DNA of 64,000 bases, taken from positions 1,612,001-1,676,000 of the forward strand of contig NC_026478.1 in NCBI RefSeq assembly GCF_000328475.2, in the 5' to 3' direction. The translations under genes and the position numbers were made by a program. The notes below the pieces were generated by a model that was given only the letters and a program-made list of their open reading frames with translations, was not told where the DNA came from and ran no database searches. Below are positions 20,764 through 30,865 of this stretch, piece by piece (the stretch's first letter is position 1; each line of letters starts with the position of its first letter). This DNA is from Mycosarcoma maydis (Eukaryota > Basidiomycota > Ustilaginomycetes > Ustilaginales).

Positions 20764-20955
20764 TCACGAGGGTGGCGAAGTCGCAACCCAGAACTTATTA
20801 GGGACCAGGTTCTTTTGTTGAGTACGTTCCTTGAGCCACATAGCATGGTGTAACACGCCGCTCAGGCAGCCGGGAGCCCACAACGACGTGCTCAAATTGG
20901 TGCGGACCACCATCCGGTAATTGCGTTTGGCCGTGGCCCTTTTGACAGTGCACAC
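20764..20955 (-). mobile_element. Degenerate Ty1/copia retrotransposon integrase fragment
   Basis: The minus-strand frame contains LSTSLWAPG, then HHAMWLKERTQQKNL, then KFWVATSPP. This matches in order and spacing the copia integrase C-terminal segment, in which an LW-(G/A)-E-A-V motif is followed by HAxWLKNRTPTKAL and a TP-(Y/F)-E-x-A-T-G-x-x-P motif. The usual E-A-V after LW and the TPYE motif are broken, no reverse transcriptase or gag region is recognisable nearby, and no LTR pair was seen. It is a small, inactive relic beside the secreted-protein gene. The call rests on motif recognition by eye. Confidence 0.6.
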
Positions 20956-22799
20956 GGCCGAAACGCCATCTTGAGAGCATCAAACGGTAGGGGAAAGGGA
21001 TTGGTCGCAAGTGCAAGCTGGAAGGAAGCAGATTGTGCGTAAACTGTGAGTAACTCTCACATCGGTGCTTGAATTCATCTCGTGGGGAAGAGAAGTGGAA
21101 GAGCACAATTCTGATCACGAGCAGACTTGATGACTCGGAATTGCTATGATGGTGATGGAGCCCAACAGTGTGAGTATCTGATGGTGCTCGGACCAGCCCA
21201 AGCGTTGTTCGAAAAAAAAGCGGAGAATTGGCCCAGTCAGACTCAGACCGTTGCTGCCGCCGAGGAGGGTGTAAGGTAAGTTACTGCTGTCGTCAGGCTT
21301 GTTTTTGCTTTTCTCCTTCAGCGACCCATGTTCTGGCCCAAGGTTTATGAGAGGAGTGAGTGCTCGGTAGGTCTTCGGTTGTCTCTGTTGGAATGCCCCG
21401 AGCCACGCTGTTTTTTCTACCAAGTTCCTCCTTTACAGTACTGTGACCGATCTGCTTTTTGCTCAGCAGCTTACAATCTGTTGCCACATGACGCTCTCCT
21501 TAACCTCTTACTCCCTCATCAAGACATTTAGACTGAAGGCTGAAAATGTACGCATGAGCTACCTCACGGATGAAATGAGAGATCCCTCAGGCAGAAGCCA
21601 CGCAAGTCTCTATTCCTCGTGGTTGAGAGAAGGCGAGCCATCCAGTAGACGTGAGCAGATGGCAGAGGGGGAAAAAAACAAAGTGGCTGCGAGAAGTTGG
21701 AGTGAATACAGTCGAGAGACAGGGGGGCTAAGTCTGTGAGTTACTCTTGACTACGCGCTCGGAATCACGAATTCACCTTTGAGCTCCCAAAGTTCAAATT
21801 GTGATATTAGATTATACGATTTTCGACTTGAACGCTGAGGATGACCAGTAGTCTGCTCCAGTGCCCAGCCTTGTTCGCGACTCAGGAAAAACAGGTGAAG
21901 AAAAATATGCAAAATTCAAATTGGAGTTCTGGGCATCCTTGCGGTGTGCTGCCAAACCAAGTCGTGAGTCGTGAGTGTTGCTTGATTAGTTGGTTGGTTG
22001 GGGAAAGGGGGCAGAAAAAAAGAAAGCGAGAGAGCACAGACAAAAGCGACGTGGTGTGACAGCCAACAGCGCGTCAGTTCAAGGTTGGTCCTGCTCGTAT
22101 GCCCAAAGCACAGTCACGACTCGCTCGCTCTCTCTCTCGTTCGATTGGTTGGCAACAAAAGCGGCGTTTCTGCTCCACTTCTTTTGCAGTTTTGAATTGG
22201 CTGCTGTCTGGCTGGTCTGCTTCTCTCTCGAGCTGGGTAGCTGCGACTCAAACCCAGTGACTGATTCTGTGCACTCTGCACGCTCCACGCTCCACGCCAC
22301 GGTCCGCGTTGGCTTTGATCTTGAGTCAGTGCATTGCTCATCGGCTTCATCTCCCTTGTCAGATCCACCACCATCTCTACTCCAACCATACCGCGCCATT
22401 CGGGATCCGCATCGTTCTTGTCCTACTGCGCATTCATCTCCTTTCCGGAATCGGTCGCCTTGCATTGCACTTCGTGAACGTCCGTCGTCCAACGCTTGCC
22501 GAACGCACTCCACGCACGACACTTCACGTCCCAAGCCTGTTTGATACGGATCGCTTCCTATCCTTTGGCGTCTTGCCGGCAATCGCTCTACGTCGTTCAC
22601 GTCGTTCTCTGCAACTCCTTAAAGCTTCTGCACCCCTAGCAGCCTTATCAAACTCTAGCAGTCCACGGCCCACGGCCTGCAGAGCAGCAAAACACGCATA
22701 AGGTCACGCTTCTGTCGAACGTCATCTCAAAACGACAACTCGCAAGCGGGATCTGCTGACACTTCACGTCGCAATCTACGCTCGTCTTCCACTTTAACA

Positions 22800-24354
22800 A
22801 TGTCTAACGCGCCGCTCAACGGCGTCAAGCTCAACCGTAGGTGTTTACTTTTCGTTACCGGCCAATCTCGCATCATCCGCTCGTTCTTGCCTAGTGCATC
22901 TCGCCAGCCGTACCGTCATCGTTCCGCTGCTGCCCAATCTGCAATCGCATTAGCGACGTTCTTATTTCATGCGAAAATGCAGCTGGTGACAACGATGAAT
23001 GCTCGACATTCATCCAAGACACGGCAACAGGCATCATGCTTGAGCGAGCAATCTGTGTTGTGCCTTTCAGAGCCTGCTGTACTTCTCAGGACCGCATCCG
23101 CTGACCTTCTAGTTTATGTTTGCCTCGTTTGATTTTCCATTTCCTCTCGCTCCTCTTTTCTGCTGTTTCGACTCAATTGCAGCGCTTGATGATCCCAACA
23201 AGGTGATCAAGGTTCTTGCCTCGGATGGCAAGACTGGCGAGCAGCGAGAAATCGCTTACACTAACTGCAAAGTAATCGGAAACGGAAGTTTCGGTGTCGT
23301 CTTCCAGGCAAAGCTCGTTTCACAAGGCTCAGAACCTGCCGAGGGCTCGAGCAAAGAGAGCGATGAGGTTGCTATCAAGAAGGTGTTGCAGGACAAACGA
23401 TTCAAGAACCGTGAGCTGCAGATCATGAGGATTGTAAAGCACCCTAACGTGGTCGATCTGAAGGCGTTCTTCTACTCGAACGGCGACAAAAAGGACGAGG
23501 TCTTCCTCAACCTTGTGCTCGAATACGTGCCAGAGACCGTCTACCGCGCCTCGCGTCATTACGCCAAGCTCAAGCAGACCATGCCTATGCTGCTCATCAA
23601 GCTCTACATGTACCAGTTGCTACGCAGTTTGGCCTACATCCACTCGATCGGTATCTGCCACCGTGACATCAAGCCTCAAAATCTGCTGCTCGACCCTCCC
23701 TCCGGCGTTCTCAAGCTGATTGACTTTGGTTCCGCAAAAATCCTGATTGCAGGCGAGCCCAACGTCAGCTACATTTGCTCGAGATACTACCGAGCTCCCG
23801 AGCTCATCTTTGGTGCCACCAACTACACGACCAACATTGACATCTGGTCTACAGGATGCGTCATGGCTGAGCTCATGCAAGGGCAACCTCTTTTCCCCGG
23901 TGAGAGCGGTATCGACCAGCTTGTTGAGATTATCAAGGTGCTCGGTACGCCTTCGCGTGAGCAGATCAAGACCATGAACCCCAACTACATGGAGCACAAG
24001 TTCCCTCAGATCCGACCTCACCCCTTCTCCAAGGTCTTCCGCCCGCGCACACCTCCCGATGCCATCGACCTAATTTCGCGACTGCTTGAGTACACCCCCA
24101 GCGCTCGTCTCACCGCCATCGAGGCACTCTGCCATCCGTTCTTCGACGAGCTTCGAACCGGCGAGGCTCGCATGCCTAATGGCCGTGAGCTCCCACCCCT
24201 CTTCAACTGGACCAAAGAGGAGCTCTCTGTCCGACCTGATCTTATCTCGCGGCTCGTTCCTCAGCACGCCGAAGCGGAGCTTCTGTCGCGCGGCATTGAT
24301 GTTCACAACTTCCAGCCCATCCCGCTCGAGTCGCTGAAGGTCACGCTTGACTAG
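22800..24354 (+). CDS. gsk3: Glycogen synthase kinase 3 (shaggy-like Ser/Thr kinase)
   Basis: Exon 1, 22800-22836, encodes only [12 protein letters not shown] plus one base; intron 22837-23182 (346 bp, GTAGGT donor, CAATTGCAG acceptor); exon 2, 23183-24354. Joined reading [19 protein letters not shown] gives 402 residues. Kinase hallmarks: glycine loop [13 protein letters not shown] (~46), VAIKKVL lysine (~76), [12 protein letters not shown] (~171), IDFGSAKIL (~193), and the activation loop [13 protein letters not shown], whose tyrosine is the conserved autophosphorylated GSK-3 site. The C-lobe and the FF/HPFF region are complete. GSK-3 phosphorylates primed substrates and controls glycogen metabolism, transcription factor stability, morphogenesis and, in fungi, stress and meiosis. 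The intron is long for this genome. An ATG inside the intron (23116) is in frame but adds a non-conserved hydrophobic leader, so I rejected it. Confidence 0.94.
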
Positions 24355-25078
24355 GTGGATGCCACAACGATGGCGACAAGCAGACAGCAAGAGGAGCAAG
24401 GCTGGTGCGTTGCGTGATGCGTTGGAAGGAAGATTGATCTCAGGTAAATGATGCCAGAAGGGAGTCCAACGATTTATTTGACGCAGCAGCTGTACACGCA
24501 CGATTTGCCTCTGCAACAGAGCTGGATCAACAGCCCCCAAGACAGTTATGCTGCTCTATCGATGGCAGATGTGCCGCCACCAACGCAAGCAAACGGTCGG
24601 GCAAGATACATGCTGCTTTGCTGCAGGCACAGCTTGCTGCTCAGCTCATCCCTGCTGGCCATTTCCATTCTGGACGGATCATGCAAAACATTACAAAATT
24701 GCAAAATACTATCACCACGCAATATTCATCCCCCATACCGCTCTATTCGAAAAGGGTCGAGCATCTTGCAACTATCCATTGCAAACACTCCATCATTGTA
24801 CATAGCCAACTGACTCCCTCCCTTCCCGCGGTGCATCTGTCTGCCACCTGCTCCTCTCCCTCTCTCTCCCCTTGTCAGTCCCTTTTGTGTTTTCGCCCTC
24901 TTTCAAGAATCTCTTATGATGTGCTGTAGCTCTCATTTGCACTCTCCTGTGTCAAACTGGTCGAATACTGTTTTACTGTTTACACACAGCTTGACACATT
25001 CAAATTAGGTCGGCGAAGCGGATGAGGCAGATGGGATTCGTGATTGCTGCGTATGTGAGTGCGGTGTAGGTGTGGGTA
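24355..25078. other. Convergent 3' flanks of gsk3 and the Bub2-like gene
   Basis: About 720 bp without a gene; pyrimidine-rich near 24820-24900. Presumed 3' untranslated regions of both convergent genes. Confidence 0.5.
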
Positions 25079-26445
25079 TCAGGTGAAGCCGAAAACGCTA
25101 TCTGGGTGATAGGGATGTTTGACGAGGAGTTGGAAGAGGTGTTTGGGTATGTCTCTTGCCAGGGTTACGGTGACGTTGATGATTTTACGAGCATCGAGGG
25201 GTGGGAGGTGACGGAGAAGTTTCATGGGGCTTGGGCTGTCGAGTAGGTCTTGGCGCATGATGTGAAGTTGAGCTACGATGCAGAGGACGTTGAAGTGGAC
25301 GCCAAAGGCGAGGAGGAAGTCCCACAATTGGAGGACTTGAGGAAGCGGTGGTGTGCAGGCACATAGAGTCATTACCGAGGGAAACGCGTAGATCTCGGCA
25401 GACAGATTTTTCGAACGTAGATGCGTGAACAGTGGTGGATCGAGGATTTCTAGACAAGAGTCGAGCAGCTATCCACCACAGTTCCAAGAATCGATGAGGT
25501 TAGTCATGAACTGTACCAGGGCGCAGACGTCGAAAACAAAGTAGCCATCCATCAACGCACCTGAAGACCACGATGAACACCACTCAGCGTGGGTTGGACG
25601 TACAAGGGACAGCAATACTCGATGAACCTACTAAAACATCGGAATGCCTCCACCTCGCTCTGACAGGCATAAAGAAAAGGCGCAGCTAACACGTTCATAC
25701 CCTGAACATAGCTGAACTCGTAACACCCATCAGCCCCCGCCTCTGCATCCTCTTCATCGCTACGATGTTTCCACACAAAAGCGTCCAACAGTCGAATAAG
25801 CTTTTCCTCCTTGACTCGCTCTTTGAATCCTTGGTCGGTAGCCAATGTTCGAAACGTGTCGTTGCGAATCTTGTCGTGCGAGGGCGATCGACCTTTGGCT
25901 ACGAGCGAGAGGTAGGAGGCGATGTCGAGATCGACGATGTTGAGGAGCACTTTCCAAACGATACTGCGATACGTGGTCGAAGTTGGTGAGAGGACGGTAT
26001 CGGGAGGGAGAGGGGTGGTGAGGATTTCATGGCGGATGCGCGAGAGCGGGTCAGAGCAAGCAGTAGGGATGAGTGCGAGTAGTGAAGACGATGCATCAGA
26101 GCGTTGTTGATGCGCAGGTTGACGGTGACCAACACGAGAACCGGCTCCACCTCCGCGTCCACGTCCACGTCGACTGCTCGAATCGACAAGAGGTCTGCAT
26201 TGAGATCGCGTCGATCCTGAAGTGCAAGACTGAATCTGCTGGAACAACTTCTTCCACTCTCTCGCGCTAGCAACCGACGCATCTTCGGCGCTACCGGTGC
26301 AACTCGTACTGCAGCTCGTGTTGCTGTCCACCGAAGCGCGATGCCGCACCGAAGTCGATGTCGACGAGACAATCTCCATCCTTGCCGTAACTCGCTGTAT
26401 CGACTCCATGCGCCCGTTGATAACTTTGTGGTCAAAATGCAACAT
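25079..26445 (-). CDS. bub2: Bub2/Cdc16-type TBC GTPase-activating protein (mitotic exit checkpoint)
   Basis: Two exons: 25561-26445 and 25079-25468, joined across a 92 bp intron (donor CAG|GTGCGT, branch ACTAAC, acceptor GATAG). The junction reads SGVHRGLQ-LLDSCLEILDPPLF, continuous in the family. The TBC domain covers ~132 to the end, with the arginine-finger motif IRNDTFR and glutamine-finger motif YVQGMN. Exon 2 has AEIYAFPSVMTLCACTPPLP and LWDFLLAFGVHFNVLCIVAQ, highly typical of Bub2. With Bfa1, Bub2 is a GAP for Tem1 at spindle pole bodies and blocks mitotic exit until the spindle is positioned. The first in-frame ATG gives 424 residues, ~120 longer at the N-terminus than yeast Bub2 (306); that Arg/Ser-rich extension may be real or may hide another intron or a later start. 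Confidence 0.85.
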
Positions 26446-26913
26446 GCGAAAGTCCGCCGTGCGCACGTTGGCGGGTGGTGGACCCTGAAACGGAGGGGTT
26501 ACGCGCGTCTCCAAGCAATCACACGAATGCTCTTTTTATTAAGTTAGCATAATCGTGAAAACTTTGGCTGCAGCAACACGCGTCATGGCTCAAGTTGCAC
26601 TTCACCGCCAAGTGAATCGCGAATACAGGCAAGATTTGGACCTTGTTGTCGAATAGGCCGAGTGATAACGAAGATCCAGGACAAGAACGAGAGTGCTATT
26701 GCATAAAAGTACAGATGACCAAAAAGACATAATTGCTAAACATGCTGTAGGAGACGAGGGACGAGGGACGAGAATACGACAAAACGCATAGGCACGTATC
26801 AGATGGGCTGGGTAGCGCTCCGTGGAACAAATATGCGTACATCGTGTCACTCGGAGCGAGGAGAAGACGCCACATGCAACGCAAAAGAGCGCTGCTAGAG
26901 CCAAGATCGAGTT
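26446..26913. other. Short intergenic region between two minus-strand genes
   Basis: About 470 bp with no gene. It contains an 8-bp-period tract GACGAGGGACGAGGGACGAG (~26754-26773). Confidence 0.5.
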
Positions 26914-28155
26914 TCAAACAAAGACCTCCCAAGCGGAGAACTTGCTGCCAGGTTCCTTGGAACACTTCTGCCCGCAGCCTTTGACGGGACATTCGAAGCG
27001 TTTCGGTTTCTTTGGCTTGTTTGGCGTCGAGTTTGTCGGCTGTGCGATGCTGGCTGTAGCTCGACTTCGTGCGGAAGTTCTAGAGACCTTGGCGAGTGGT
27101 TCATCTCGAGCGGCTTCGGTAGCCTTGGCCTTACCCTTTCCCTTGTTGGGTGCACCACGAACATGATCAGCTTCGATGCTTGGCGGCGGTGGTAGCGGAG
27201 TCAATCCACTCAACTGATCGACACATCGTCCGTCTATGACATGTCCGCATGGCAGCACCCAGATCCTTTGATCACCGTTGGCACCCGTGACAAGTGCATG
27301 ACGACAGCATGGACAAATTGGGGTTGTTTCGGGCAATGGACCGGTGACGACGGCCTTGTCATCAAAGTAAGTGTCTAGATCGACAGGTGGTTCGATAATG
27401 TTGTGCGTGAAACCAGGCACAGGCTCGTACGGATGGGTCCACTTTGGATCGTACTCTTGCGGCACTTTGCGCTCCGCACTGTGCTGACAATGCCGATTTG
27501 AGTGAAAGCTACGCATCAAGGAGCTTAGCATATCAGTGTACGAGGCGCCTGCGCCAAAACCACCAAAGGGAAGCTCTCCTGTTAGGCGCGTAAACAGGTT
27601 GTCGCTGCCAGTGGGTGTGCTGCCGCCGCTCTGCCGAGCTGGTATTGTTGTTGTAGATGAGACGGCAGGGCGCCGCTGCGGTAAGAAGGGGTGCCTTGCG
27701 GACGAGGAGGAGCTGAGTACTCCTGTGCTTTGCGGGATGCGCGATCCAGAGCCATGCGGACCCCGGACGATACCGTCGTGGATGCGCACCGAGGATGCCG
27801 AGGCGGATCGTGCAGCGGGCGGTCGATGAAAGGCCGTTGCCGAGGACGAAGACCTTTGGAGCGAATCGGAGCTTCTGACGGGTCGAGATTGCCCCGTGAT
27901 GATGAAGCTGTTGTCCCCGTCTTCGTCATCGCTGTCCACCTGGATGGGCGCGCTTACTTGGTTGGAAGGGCCGCTGCCGCTTGAAGAAGAGGCAAGAGAA
28001 GGCGTCGCGCTGTGGGTCGATGGTCGGTCTGAACGAGTGCTGGAGGACCAATCAAGAATGTGGGTGTCGGTACTAAGCGTCGGAGGTCTTGTATGTGCGC
28101 GGGCAGGTGGCGACTCCTCGGTGAGGTCGATCACAGCACTGTGTGACCGACTCAT
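26914..28155 (-). CDS. SIM-containing RING-like zinc-binding protein (possible SUMO-targeted ubiquitin ligase)
   Basis: 413 residues, single exon. The N-terminus MSRSHSAVIDLTEESPPAR holds a textbook SUMO-interacting motif (hydrophobic core VIDL followed by acidic/Ser residues); a second acidic patch VDSDDEDGD follows. The middle is Ser-rich and disordered. Residues ~280-320 form a RING-like cluster: PICPCCRHALV, then WVLPCGHVIDGRCVDQL. The C-terminus (~387-413) adds RFECPVKGCGQKC and ends SAWEVFV, which could supply the remaining zinc ligands after a basic linker of ~70 residues. SIM plus RING is the layout of Slx5/Slx8 and Rfp-type ligases that ubiquitylate SUMOylated proteins at damaged DNA. 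The RING is unusual in its wide split, so ligase activity is inferred. The exact orthologue was not recognised. Confidence 0.72.
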   Translation of the reverse strand: MSRSHSAVIDLTEESPPARAHTRPPTLSTDTHILDWSSSTRSDRPSTHSATPSLASSSSGSGPSNQVSAPIQVDSDDEDGDNSFIITGQSRPVRSSDSLQRSSSSATAFHRPPAARSASASSVRIHDGIVRGPHGSGSRIPQSTGVLSSSSSARHPFLPQRRPAVSSTTTIPARQSGGSTPTGSDNLFTRLTGELPFGGFGAGASYTDMLSSLMRSFHSNRHCQHSAERKVPQEYDPKWTHPYEPVPGFTHNIIEPPVDLDTYFDDKAVVTGPLPETTPICPCCRHALVTGANGDQRIWVLPCGHVIDGRCVDQLSGLTPLPPPPSIEADHVRGAPNKGKGKAKATEAARDEPLAKVSRTSARSRATASIAQPTNSTPNKPKKPKRFECPVKGCGQKCSKEPGSKFSAWEVFV

Positions 28156-28956
28156 CCTGGAATGAGATGCAGGTGCGGGAGGACAAGAAAAATTTGTGTT
28201 GGTGGCAAAGACGAGCCTTCAGAGGTGGCGTATAGGATATGCGGCAAGAAGAGCGGTTGGAAGACGTACACTCGTGTTGGAATACATTGGCCTCATTTCG
28301 ACACTGAACCAATCTGCTGAGTATCGGTGGCCCGAGGAGATCCCTGCGTGTTGCACCGGAATTCAACTGCTTGACTGCAGAGTAGACGTTGCGGCTCACT
28401 TTGCACCAGCAAAGAGCGACAGCGTGTCGAGTATCCGATATTGATGCAGACGGACGTCGACGATGGAGGGGGTTTGTCCAGATTGTTGTGGTCAAGGGAC
28501 ACCAGGATTCTGACTTGATTGATACGAGTTTTTGAGACAGCTGCGGATTTACCAAATCGTGAATGGTGAGATTGAGCTCTCGGATGTAGCGTGTGGGTGC
28601 GCGGCTTACGGCTTTGCCCCCGTTTATAGCGTGTGCGATGTGAGGTAAATTCGTGATTCGTGATTGTTATTTATAATACATGCCAACATCACGCATGTAG
28701 CTCGTCATGAGCCACGAACCGAGGGTTTGTTTGTTTGTTTGTTAGATCTCACTTTGTAAGCTTAGCTATTTCCATGAGTCGTGAGTTAGAAGGTGTTTGG
28801 ACGATCTCGTACGAGATTTTCATTCTGATCGTCTTGAGCCTGGCTGGAGAATTTTCGAGACTCACGACTGCGGTTTGAGAAGAAGAAAAAACAACTGCGA
28901 GAGCAAGACACGCAAAGAAATTTTGCCCAACTCGCACACTCTTCTTCCAGCACACA
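28156..28956. other. Intergenic region upstream of RING-like gene
   Basis: Promoter side of the minus-strand RING-like gene. No ORF of interest. It contains heptad words ATTCGTGATTCGTGATT at 28649-28665 and a GTTT microsatellite at 28725-28743. Confidence 0.5.
28725..28743. repeat. (GTTT)n tetranucleotide microsatellite
   Basis: Four full GTTT units plus a partial unit, perfect. Confidence 0.9.
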
Positions 28957-30790
28957 CTTATAAGCGCGAGGGATTAGAAACCTTTCCTTAACTCTCTCTT
29001 CCCTACCCTTCCCACCCCCCATCGACCACTTGTACAGCAACAGCTTACGAGTGCGTCGATTACAGCGTTGAACGTAAGTGTCTATTTCGAGCTATACACT
29101 AAAATGGCTAGATGTCGCAAGACCCTTTCCGACCCCACTTTCCAGTGATGACTTTTGACTCCTTTCCCCGGCCTATACGACCATGCCGAGACGATAAGGA
29201 AGCTCGTGTCGCAGCGAGCTCTATACAACCTTTTGTGCATGCCAGCACACTTCTGTCTGATGGATCACGCCTTGCTCTTTGTTGTACTGCTCTGCTACAA
29301 CAACAAAAGATTTGGCTTTTTCGCCTGGGTGACACCTAGCTTTAGTTACCATGCAGACAGGACTGAAAGCTGACTTTTTCAGATCGGATTCTACCCTTGC
29401 TGTCGATTTTACTTGCAGTGTTATCCCTTTCGTCAAGCTTGTTCTCGCTTCCCCTCCAGGTCGCCCGTCCCCTCGTGTAGCGTAAGTTTGTACAATCAAC
29501 TAGTCTGACATCACATCATCCTCTTCAGCACGTCCCACACTCGACGGCCAAAGCGTGTTGACAGGCTCCGACATGGACCTGTCAACCCAAGTCTCCGACG
29601 ATGATAAACCTGGTATCCAACCAAATTCGCAGTTTCCACTCTAGGACCCACGCATCCTTTAGGGGGTGGAGCACTTTGGCTCTCCTTGCGAGAGATTCAC
29701 ATGGGATGTTGCGGCCATCTTCTTCTGAAGAGGTCCACGGCACGAACCCTCCTCTGTTTACAGAGGAGAGCCGGTGTGGCCAGCGCCGCCTTCTCGAATC
29801 GCTTGTATCGTCTGGATTGCAGCCGGCTCTGGTCCGATGAGGGTTTGCAGACCTTCCTTGGAAGTCTGAGGGGCATTTCTTCTTTGGGTGTTCGCATACC
29901 GTGCAACTGTCGCATCTGCTTTCTAGGGGATGGTTGTGACAAGTGAAAAGACAGCATGCTGACTTGGATCTTGGTATTTCTTTTTCATCCTTTTCATTGG
30001 ACGCCTTGCCTGACCTGCTACGGACCTCCGCGGTGAACAGTCCTCCCTCTTGTACAATAGATTCACTTCAGGGCGCACTGTTCTGGACCCCTTCCTGCAC
30101 GGTGCGTACCGCAATTCCCACTCCCCATGCTGTTTGAGATCTTTGATCCGTCCCTTTCATAGGGCTTGTTTTGCCTTGCCTCTGGTCCGCTTCCACTGCT
30201 TCTTCCTTCAGACGTCGTCCGCCTCGGCCGCAGAGACAACGTTGCCGACTAGCAAGATGAGCTACTCAAGTATAAACCGATGTGCATTAGGAAGAGCCGT
30301 CGTGAGCGGGCGGTCTGTGTGCTCCTTTGCGTCTCGTATGGACAAGCGAACGGAGATAGCTTTTGTCGGCGAGGTGCAGCCTCGTGCTGGAAATCATTCC
30401 GGTGCTTGAGGCGGCTCGAGCTAGACTTTGTTGTCGCTGGTGCTTTCGTTCCACAAGAGGTCCTGTCTGACGTCTGGGCGAGTCCTATGTTCATCCCTTG
30501 CTCGAGCGTCTCCGTGGTTGACGGGGCCCCCTTTTCGGAGGGAGACTCTCCTGCGTTGTAGAAGCTCCGAGGTCGATTCGAGCTTGGAACCCCACGTCTG
30601 GATGGGATAGTAAAGTTGAGTGCCGCGTCTTCGCAAGGTCGAAAGTCTGGTTTCCTGAAAAGTCGGCAGCGTTGTGCTTGGGCGGTGGTCCAAACGGGAA
30701 AGAGGCGCAAGAAGAAGCAGTTTGAAGCTGATGCAAAGGGGGTGGCCTAGAAATTCAACCGCATCCTTAACAACGCGTGACGAACTGGTT
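28957..30790 (+). ncRNA. Putative spliced, structured noncoding transcript (snoRNA-host-like)
   Basis: No frame here encodes a convincing protein, yet the plus strand looks like a transcription unit. CTTATAAG at 28957-28964 is followed by a CT-rich leader; AAC|GTAAGT donor at 29074 pairs with AAGCTGACTTTTTCAG ending at 29382 (branch and acceptor in one block); GTAAGT at 29482 pairs with CCTCTTCAG ending at 29528; GTGCGT near 30102 pairs with TTCCTTCAG near 30211. Between these lie many strong hairpins (for example 29557-29586, 29751-29766, 29767-29830, 29848-29868, 30508-30546). Intron 1 carries a box C/D-like element. The simplest reading is a Pol II noncoding host gene; alternatives are an unusual long 5' leader of the downstream uL30m gene, or an unrecognised large structured RNA. 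Boundaries are guesses. Confidence 0.35.
29141..29264 (+). ncRNA. Candidate intron-encoded box C/D snoRNA
   Basis: Terminal stem TCCA (29141-29144) pairs with TGGA (29261-29264) and directly encloses a perfect C box GTGATGA (29145-29151) and D box CTGA (29257-29260), the defining layout of a C/D snoRNA. The element lies wholly inside the proposed intron 29074-29382. A CCGA near 29186 followed by GACGATAA could be weak D' and C' boxes. At 124 nt it is rather long. The region just before the D box folds on itself (TGTGC/GCACA), so no guide target in rRNA could be proposed by eye. Confidence 0.4.
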
Positions 30791-30865
30791 TCAACTCACA
30801 CAAATTTGGGCGCTTTTCTTCTTGACCACCAACCATATCCACGAACAGACGAAACATTGACCGGG

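Larger units (their letters stand above)
20268..22799. other. 2.5 kb repeat-rich gap between secreted protein and gsk3
   Basis: No intact gene was found. It contains dense heptad repeats (about 20456-20735), a decayed copia integrase fragment (20764-20955, minus), several ORFs of about 60-190 codons without recognisable content, a GA/CT-rich region near 21990-22140, and a long pyrimidine-rich leader-like stretch before the gsk3 ATG. ORFs on the minus strand at 20798-21423 may be further remnants of the same element but could not be matched. Confidence 0.55.

Noticed and set aside
20798..21423. Minus-strand ORFs of about 100 codons next to the copia fragment.
   Set aside because: No copia or other motif was recognisable; they may be remnants of the same element but cannot be supported.
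23116..23182. Alternative in-frame ATG of gsk3 inside the intron.
   Set aside because: It would add a hydrophobic non-conserved leader, and the 12-codon exon with good splice sites restores the conserved start region.
29858..30240. RNase P RNA candidate: GGAAGTCTGAG (~29860) resembling CR-I and TTCAGACGTC (~30207) resembling CR-V, able to pair as helix P4.
   Set aside because: No convincing CR-IV (ACAGNNA in context) or P1 helix could be placed, the first block already pairs locally in a hairpin, T-runs would stop Pol III, and the second block is also a good splice acceptor. A covariance-model search would decide.
30566..30600. tRNA-like B-box GGTCGATTCGAGC.
   Set aside because: No A box, acceptor stem or cloverleaf could be formed around it.
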